In this document: positions 60,752 to 64,000 of the stretch, piece by piece
Layout of the letters: every line of letters starts with the position of its first letter
How positions within the stretch are numbered: the first letter of the stretch is position 1
Assembly (NCBI GenBank): GCA_032119595.1
Contig: JAUMBQ010000001.1
Location: forward strand, 496,001 to 560,000
DNA length: 64,000 nucleotides
Reading direction: 5' to 3'
Source of the DNA: JAGIBJ01 sp032119595
GTDB taxonomy: Bacteria; Actinomycetota; Thermoleophilia; Solirubrobacterales; Solirubrobacteraceae
Made by a program: the position numbers and the translations under genes
Notes under the pieces: model-generated
Told to the model about the DNA's origin: nothing
What the model saw: the letters and a program-made list of their open reading frames with translations, nothing else
The model's database searches: none

Positions 60752-61272
60752 CGCTCGTGGAAGCCACCGGGGCCGGCGCCGTTTCCGGGGCCGGAGGACT
60801 CCAGACCAGCCCCTCGGGCTTCTTGCTTGCTCTGGGTGATCTCGTCCTGCCGGTGGCCACCTCGATCGACCATCCCGTGTGGCTGATCCTCGCTGGGCTC
60901 GTCGCCGGGATCCTCGGCGGCATGCTCGGAATCGGCGGCGGCATCCTCGCCGTTCCGGCGCTGATCTACGCCGCGGGCCTCGGGGAGCGCGCCGCCGTCG
61001 CCACCTCCCTGGCGGCGATGGTCCCGATGTCAATCGCCGCGGCCGCGCGCCACCACCACTACGGCAACCTGCGCCTCAAAGAGGGTCTCCTCCTCGGCGT
61101 CCTCGGGATCGCGGGCGCAGCGGTCGGCGCCACCATCGCCGAGGTCATCCCCGAGTCCGTGCTCCGCGCTTCCTTTGGACTCCTCATGCTCGCCATCGCC
61201 GCTCAGATGCTCCACGGGGTCTGGACCAACCGGCGCGCACCAAGCGGCGTCGGCCCCGCCGACGACCACTAA
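60748..61272 (+). CDS. TauE/SafE sulfite exporter family, C-terminal half
   Basis: A 174-residue protein with about five helices. The repeat motif recurs as GILGGMLGIGGGILAVPALIYAAGLGERAAVATSLAAM. GTG 60748 overlaps the previous stop (GTGA). Each half has its own glycine-rich motif, and both carry extra leading residues. The split is therefore probably a stable arrangement rather than a fresh frameshift. Copy C of the 76-nt element starts 2 nt after the stop. Confidence 0.82.
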   Translation: MTLVEATGAGAVSGAGGLQTSPSGFLLALGDLVLPVATSIDHPVWLILAGLVAGILGGMLGIGGGILAVPALIYAAGLGERAAVATSLAAMVPMSIAAAARHHHYGNLRLKEGLLLGVLGIAGAAVGATIAEVIPESVLRASFGLLMLAIAAQMLHGVWTNRRAPSGVGPADDH

Positions 61273-61274
61273 CC

Positions 61275-61350
61275 AGATGCACCTCGAAATAGGGCGCCAT
61301 TTGTACGACCCCGGTTTCGAGAAAAGTCCACCCTAGTTCGTGGTGCGACG
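61275..61350 (-). repeat. 76-nt palindromic element, copy C (reversed)
   Basis: Same element as copies A and B but in opposite orientation; the arms are more diverged (AGATGCACC and GGTGCGACG). The inner 40 bases match almost perfectly. It fills the gap between the convergent TauE half-gene and the YhaM-like gene. Confidence 0.85.
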
Positions 61351-61361
61351 CAACTGGCCCG

Positions 61362-62363
61362 TTACAGCCCGTGTTCGAACGCGAACTTGAGCTGGGCGTC
61401 GACCGCGTTCACGCGGTAGAGCGCGAGGGCCTCGAAGGACTGGAACTGGCGTGTGGGCGTGACGTCGGGGCCGTGGTGCGTGAAGACGCAGTGAGTGAGC
61501 GACAGCCAGCGGTCGTCGGCGAGCCCGGGTGGCCGGTGGGCCGCGAGGATCTGCAGGCCGAGCTCGACGTGACCGAGCATGCGTCCTTCGTCGCTGAGTT
61601 CGATGGCTCCGGCGTAGGTGAACTCGCGGACCTTGCCGATGTCGTGCAGGATCGCGGCGGTCACGAGCAGGTCGCGGTCGAGGCGCGGGTGGATCTCGCA
61701 GAGTTCCCAGCAGAGCTGCGCGACCGCAACGGTGTGCTCGAGGAGCCCTCCGAGGTAGGCATGGTGCCCGCCGCGTGAACACGGGGCGGTGCGAAGGGCC
61801 TCGCGGAGCTGCGGATTGCCAAGAATCGCGAGGAGGAGCGCCTGCAGGCCGGCGTCGTGCACCTCACGCGCCAGATGCTCGAGGAAGCCTTCGAGTTCGT
61901 CGACGTCGCGGTAAGCGGCAGGTAGCAGCAGTTTGGGGTCGACCCCCTCCGCACGCACGAGCTGGTGGACGTCGATTTGCAGTGCGTCGCGGTACCGCTC
62001 CACGCGTCCGCGGACGCGCACGGCGTCGCCGGCTTTGAACCGCGCTCGCACGGCATCGGCATCGCGAAACACGCGCGCGCCGATCCAACCGCTGCGGTCG
62101 CGGAGCTCGAGGGTCAGGTAGGGCTGCCCGTTGCGAGACATCAGCCGCTCAGCGCGCACGACCGCGAAGATGCCGTCCACCGCTTGCTGCTCGACCAGCT
62201 CGGCTACCGTTGCCGGCGCGACCGAGGCACCCGGCGGTTGGCTGGCCACGGCGCCAGGGCCAGCCACAGCGGCCGACAGGGGCTGGCCCGCCACGGGATC
62301 CGGTGACGGCGCCGGCGGTCCGGTCGGCCGGGCTGGCGCGGTGGAGTGCGGATCGACAGACAC
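61362..62363 (-). CDS. 3'-5' exoribonuclease, YhaM family (OB + HD)
   Basis: A 333-residue protein: a Pro/Ala-rich N-terminus to about 50, an OB-fold domain at about 55-140 (DGIFAVVRAERLMSRNGQPYLTLELRDRSG), then an HD domain with HHAYLGGLLEHTVAVA, the HD pair in AAILHDIGKVREF and FTHHGPD. YhaM-type enzymes degrade RNA and single-stranded DNA from the 3' end, with Mn2+. It has no operon partner. GTG 62363 is the first start, and a later one inside the Pro-rich part is possible. Confidence 0.88.
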   Translation of the reverse strand: MSVDPHSTAPARPTGPPAPSPDPVAGQPLSAAVAGPGAVASQPPGASVAPATVAELVEQQAVDGIFAVVRAERLMSRNGQPYLTLELRDRSGWIGARVFRDADAVRARFKAGDAVRVRGRVERYRDALQIDVHQLVRAEGVDPKLLLPAAYRDVDELEGFLEHLAREVHDAGLQALLLAILGNPQLREALRTAPCSRGGHHAYLGGLLEHTVAVAQLCWELCEIHPRLDRDLLVTAAILHDIGKVREFTYAGAIELSDEGRMLGHVELGLQILAAHRPPGLADDRWLSLTHCVFTHHGPDVTPTRQFQSFEALALYRVNAVDAQLKFAFEHGL

Positions 62364-62442
62364 GACGACCCCAGCCTACGGGGGCGACCGTTACACCGAG
62401 CGCTCGCGTCATCCTCGCGCGCCCCTTGCTGGCGCCCCCTAG

Positions 62443-62448
62443 TAGCGT
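62443..62448 (+). promoter_or_regulatory. -10 box (TAGCGT)
   Basis: TAGCGT ends 8 nt before GTG 62457, suggesting a leaderless PAC2 transcript. Confidence 0.35.
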
Positions 62449-62456
62449 GAGCAGGT

Positions 62457-63329
62457 GTGAAGGAACTCCACTGGGACCACCGCCCCGAGGGGCTACGCGC
62501 GCCCGCGCTGCTCGTTGCGTTCCGCGGGTGGAGCGACGCTGGCCAGGCCTCGACCATGGCGCTGGCCTCGATCGGTCGCCAGCTCGACACGAGCCCCTTC
62601 GCCAAATACGACCCTGAGACGCTGTTCGACTTCCAGGCCGCGCGCCCGTATCTCGTGGTCCGCGATGGCGTCGTGCAAGACCTCCGCTGGCCCAAGATCG
62701 AGTACCGCGCTGCCCGTGCCCCTCGCGCGCCGCGCGACCTGATCACGCTGATGGGTCCTGAACCCTCGACGCAGTGGGCCACCTTCTCCGACTCCGTCGC
62801 GCACGTTGCCGAAACGCTCGGCGCCCAGATGATCGTGACGCTCGGCTCGCTGATGGGCGACGTGCCACACACGCGCCCCTCCCCGCTGATGGCCATCGCT
62901 TCCGACGATGCCCTCCTGGACCGCCTCGACCTGCATCGACCCGACTACGAAGGCCCGACCGGCCTCCTCGGACCGATCCACGTGGCCGCGATGAAGGCCA
63001 ACATCCCCGTGGTCGGGCTGTGGGCGAGCGTCCCTCATTACGTCTCGGCGCCCAACCCGAATGGCGCGCTTTCGCTCGTGCGCGGGGTGGAGAAACTCTG
63101 CGGCGTCACGCTCGACGCCAGCACCCTGGAAGAGGGCGCTCGCGAGTTCGAGGAGCGCGTGACCGGAGCCGTTGCCGGCGATCCATCCGTGAGCGCGTGG
63201 GTGGAGAAGCTTGAGGAGGCGGCCGGGGAAGAGGCCGAGATGGCCGATCCAGAGGCGCTGCCTGACGGCGACCTGCTCGCCCGCGAGTTCCAGCGCTTCC
63301 TGCGCCAGCGCGGCCCCGGCGAAGAATAA
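62457..63329 (+). CDS. PAC2 family protein
   Basis: A 290-residue cytosolic protein of the PAC2 (proteasome assembly chaperone 2) fold. Recognisable blocks are LLVAFRGWSDAGQAST, PEPSTQWATFSDSV, MIVTLGSLMGDVPHTRP and the loop ASVPHYVSAPNPNGALSLV. In actinobacteria these proteins are common and of uncertain role; relatives act in proteasome assembly or bind ligands. The C-terminal tail is acidic. The gene stands alone. Confidence 0.88.
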   Translation: MKELHWDHRPEGLRAPALLVAFRGWSDAGQASTMALASIGRQLDTSPFAKYDPETLFDFQAARPYLVVRDGVVQDLRWPKIEYRAARAPRAPRDLITLMGPEPSTQWATFSDSVAHVAETLGAQMIVTLGSLMGDVPHTRPSPLMAIASDDALLDRLDLHRPDYEGPTGLLGPIHVAAMKANIPVVGLWASVPHYVSAPNPNGALSLVRGVEKLCGVTLDASTLEEGAREFEERVTGAVAGDPSVSAWVEKLEEAAGEEAEMADPEALPDGDLLAREFQRFLRQRGPGEE

Positions 63330-63332
63330 CCC

Positions 63333-63359
63333 CGGTCGGTCGGAGCTACGCCCCGACCG
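63333..63359 (+). terminator. Hairpin after the PAC2 gene
   Basis: CGGTCGG and CCGACCG pair over 7 bases with a 13-nt loop, 3 nt past the stop. Confidence 0.4.
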
Positions 63360-63406
63360 CCGCTCGAGGGGATCGTCCCCCGCGACGCTGAGGGTGAGGC
63401 CGGGTC

Positions 63407-64000
63407 TCAGTCATCGGCGTCGTGGTCGCCGTCGCTGCCGTGGTCCTCGCTACGGTCGTCGGCCTCGTCCTCCGGTTGAGACCGATCATCGTCGCCCGAA
63501 CCTGAGCCGGACGACGACCCGGACCCATCAGAGCCATCGTCAGAGGACCCCGACTTCGTCGAGCCGGAGCCCGACGACCCCGACTTCGTCGAGCCGGACC
63601 CCGAAGACCCCGACGACCCCGACTTCGTCGAGCCGGACCCCGAAGACCCCGACGAACCGGTCCCGCTGCCGGACGACCCGGCCGCAGGGGCGACGGCGGC
63701 GGCCGATCCCGCTGACGCCTCGGACGCCTCCGCTGCTGCCGCGCGCTTCGCGGCTGCCCGCCGTGCCCGTACTCGCGCCGCCGATCGCTTCCGCGCCGCG
63801 CGCTCATCCGCCGACTCGTCGGCCGTGTCGGAGGTCGTCCGAACCGCGACGGTCGTCGCCTGAACGGAGGGGGTCGTGCTCGCGAGGCGGTCGCCGGCAC
63901 CCAGCGGCTCAGCGCTGATGCCGACGGGAATGTCGACGATCGCCGCGACACCCGTCGCGCCGGCGCCGACCAGCACCACGCCCGCCACCGCGGCCAACAT
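63407..64000 (-). CDS. Ser/Gly-repeat exported protein, 5' end at the window edge
   Basis: At least 197 residues. The first visible residues, MLAAVAGVVLVGAGATGVAA, look like a signal or anchor segment, but the start may lie beyond the window. A basic Ala/Arg region (AARKRSAARVRARRAAAKRAAA) follows, then SGSGSTKSGSSG-type repeats (about 115-155) and an acidic Asp/Ser tail. Low complexity suggests a surface or stalk protein. The repeat DNA is a minisatellite, so copy number may vary. No family was recognised. Confidence 0.6.
   Translation of the reverse strand: MLAAVAGVVLVGAGATGVAAIVDIPVGISAEPLGAGDRLASTTPSVQATTVAVRTTSDTADESADERAARKRSAARVRARRAAAKRAAAAEASEASAGSAAAVAPAAGSSGSGTGSSGSSGSGSTKSGSSGSSGSGSTKSGSSGSGSTKSGSSDDGSDGSGSSSGSGSGDDDRSQPEDEADDRSEDHGSDGDHDADD
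63546..63650. repeat. Minisatellite in the Ser/Gly gene
   Basis: Three nearly identical GACCCCGACTTCGTCGAGCC units at about 63546, 63577 and 63616, with spacings of 31 and 39 bp, encode the STKSGSS motifs. Confidence 0.75.

Overview
The window is a very GC-rich bacterial chromosome segment, dense with genes and rich in GTG starts. Many -10 boxes of the TANNNT or GACAAT type sit only 6-10 nt from the start codon, so many transcripts are probably leaderless. Gene content (CGNR zinc finger, LtrA, an eukaryote-like IleRS, phosphoenolpyruvate carboxylase, OtsB, PPK2, many membrane GGDEF proteins, secreted lipases) suggests an actinobacterium, probably of the Thermoleophilia/Solirubrobacterales group. 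That placement is inference from gene content. No rRNA, tRNA, CRISPR array, transposase or phage gene was seen.

Layout. 1-9 kb: tail of a PIN toxin, a cupredoxin-like membrane protein, a CGNR regulator, a 5'-3' exonuclease, an AarF/ABC1 kinase, a lipoprotein, a SpoIID-domain protein and a succinate-semialdehyde dehydrogenase. Three of these genes end directly in arrays of short palindromic repeats. 9-15.6 kb: a four-helix membrane protein with a TetR-type operator and its likely TetR regulator, then three paralogous secreted lipases around a LigC-like DNA ligase. 15.6-29.6 kb: FumC, LemA-HtpX, a secreted serine hydrolase, a double GGDEF protein, LtrA, two copies of a molybdo-oxidoreductase/cytochrome b module (one without its catalytic domain), a phytase-like esterase and an unusual SDR protein with a zinc motif.

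29.6-34.2 kb is an accessory island, visibly less GC-rich. It holds a NucA/NucB DNase resembling an orphan polymorphic-toxin tip, a DUF1963 protein in the immunity-gene position, and an AbiEi/AbiEii-like pair with palindromes before its first gene. A gyrB-like fragment and a 76-nt hairpin element close it. 34.2-47.5 kb: PPK2-Ppc operon, regulators, MATE exporter, a Phd-PIN toxin-antitoxin pair plus a lone AbrB-type antitoxin, and two double proteins with degenerate GGDEF domains. 47.5-57.7 kb: IleS with a rearranged GVHH signature (a mupirocin-insensitivity marker in the IleRS2 group), then a run of four GGDEF genes ending in a SpoIIM-like gene, and thioredoxin. 57.7-64 kb: glycosyltransferase and OtsB operon, a TauE/SafE exporter split into two half-genes, a YhaM-type nuclease, a PAC2 protein and a Ser/Gly-repeat protein cut by the window end.

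Themes. Seven GGDEF-type proteins carrying eleven GGDEF-like domains lie within about 36 kb, with no EAL or HD-GYP partner in view. Two families of unassigned palindromic repeats sit at gene 3' ends. The most system-like novelties are the 76-nt hairpin element (three copies), the 36-nt GGCC hairpin arrays, the island toxin/immunity and AbiE-like modules, and the GGDEF-SpoIIM operon.
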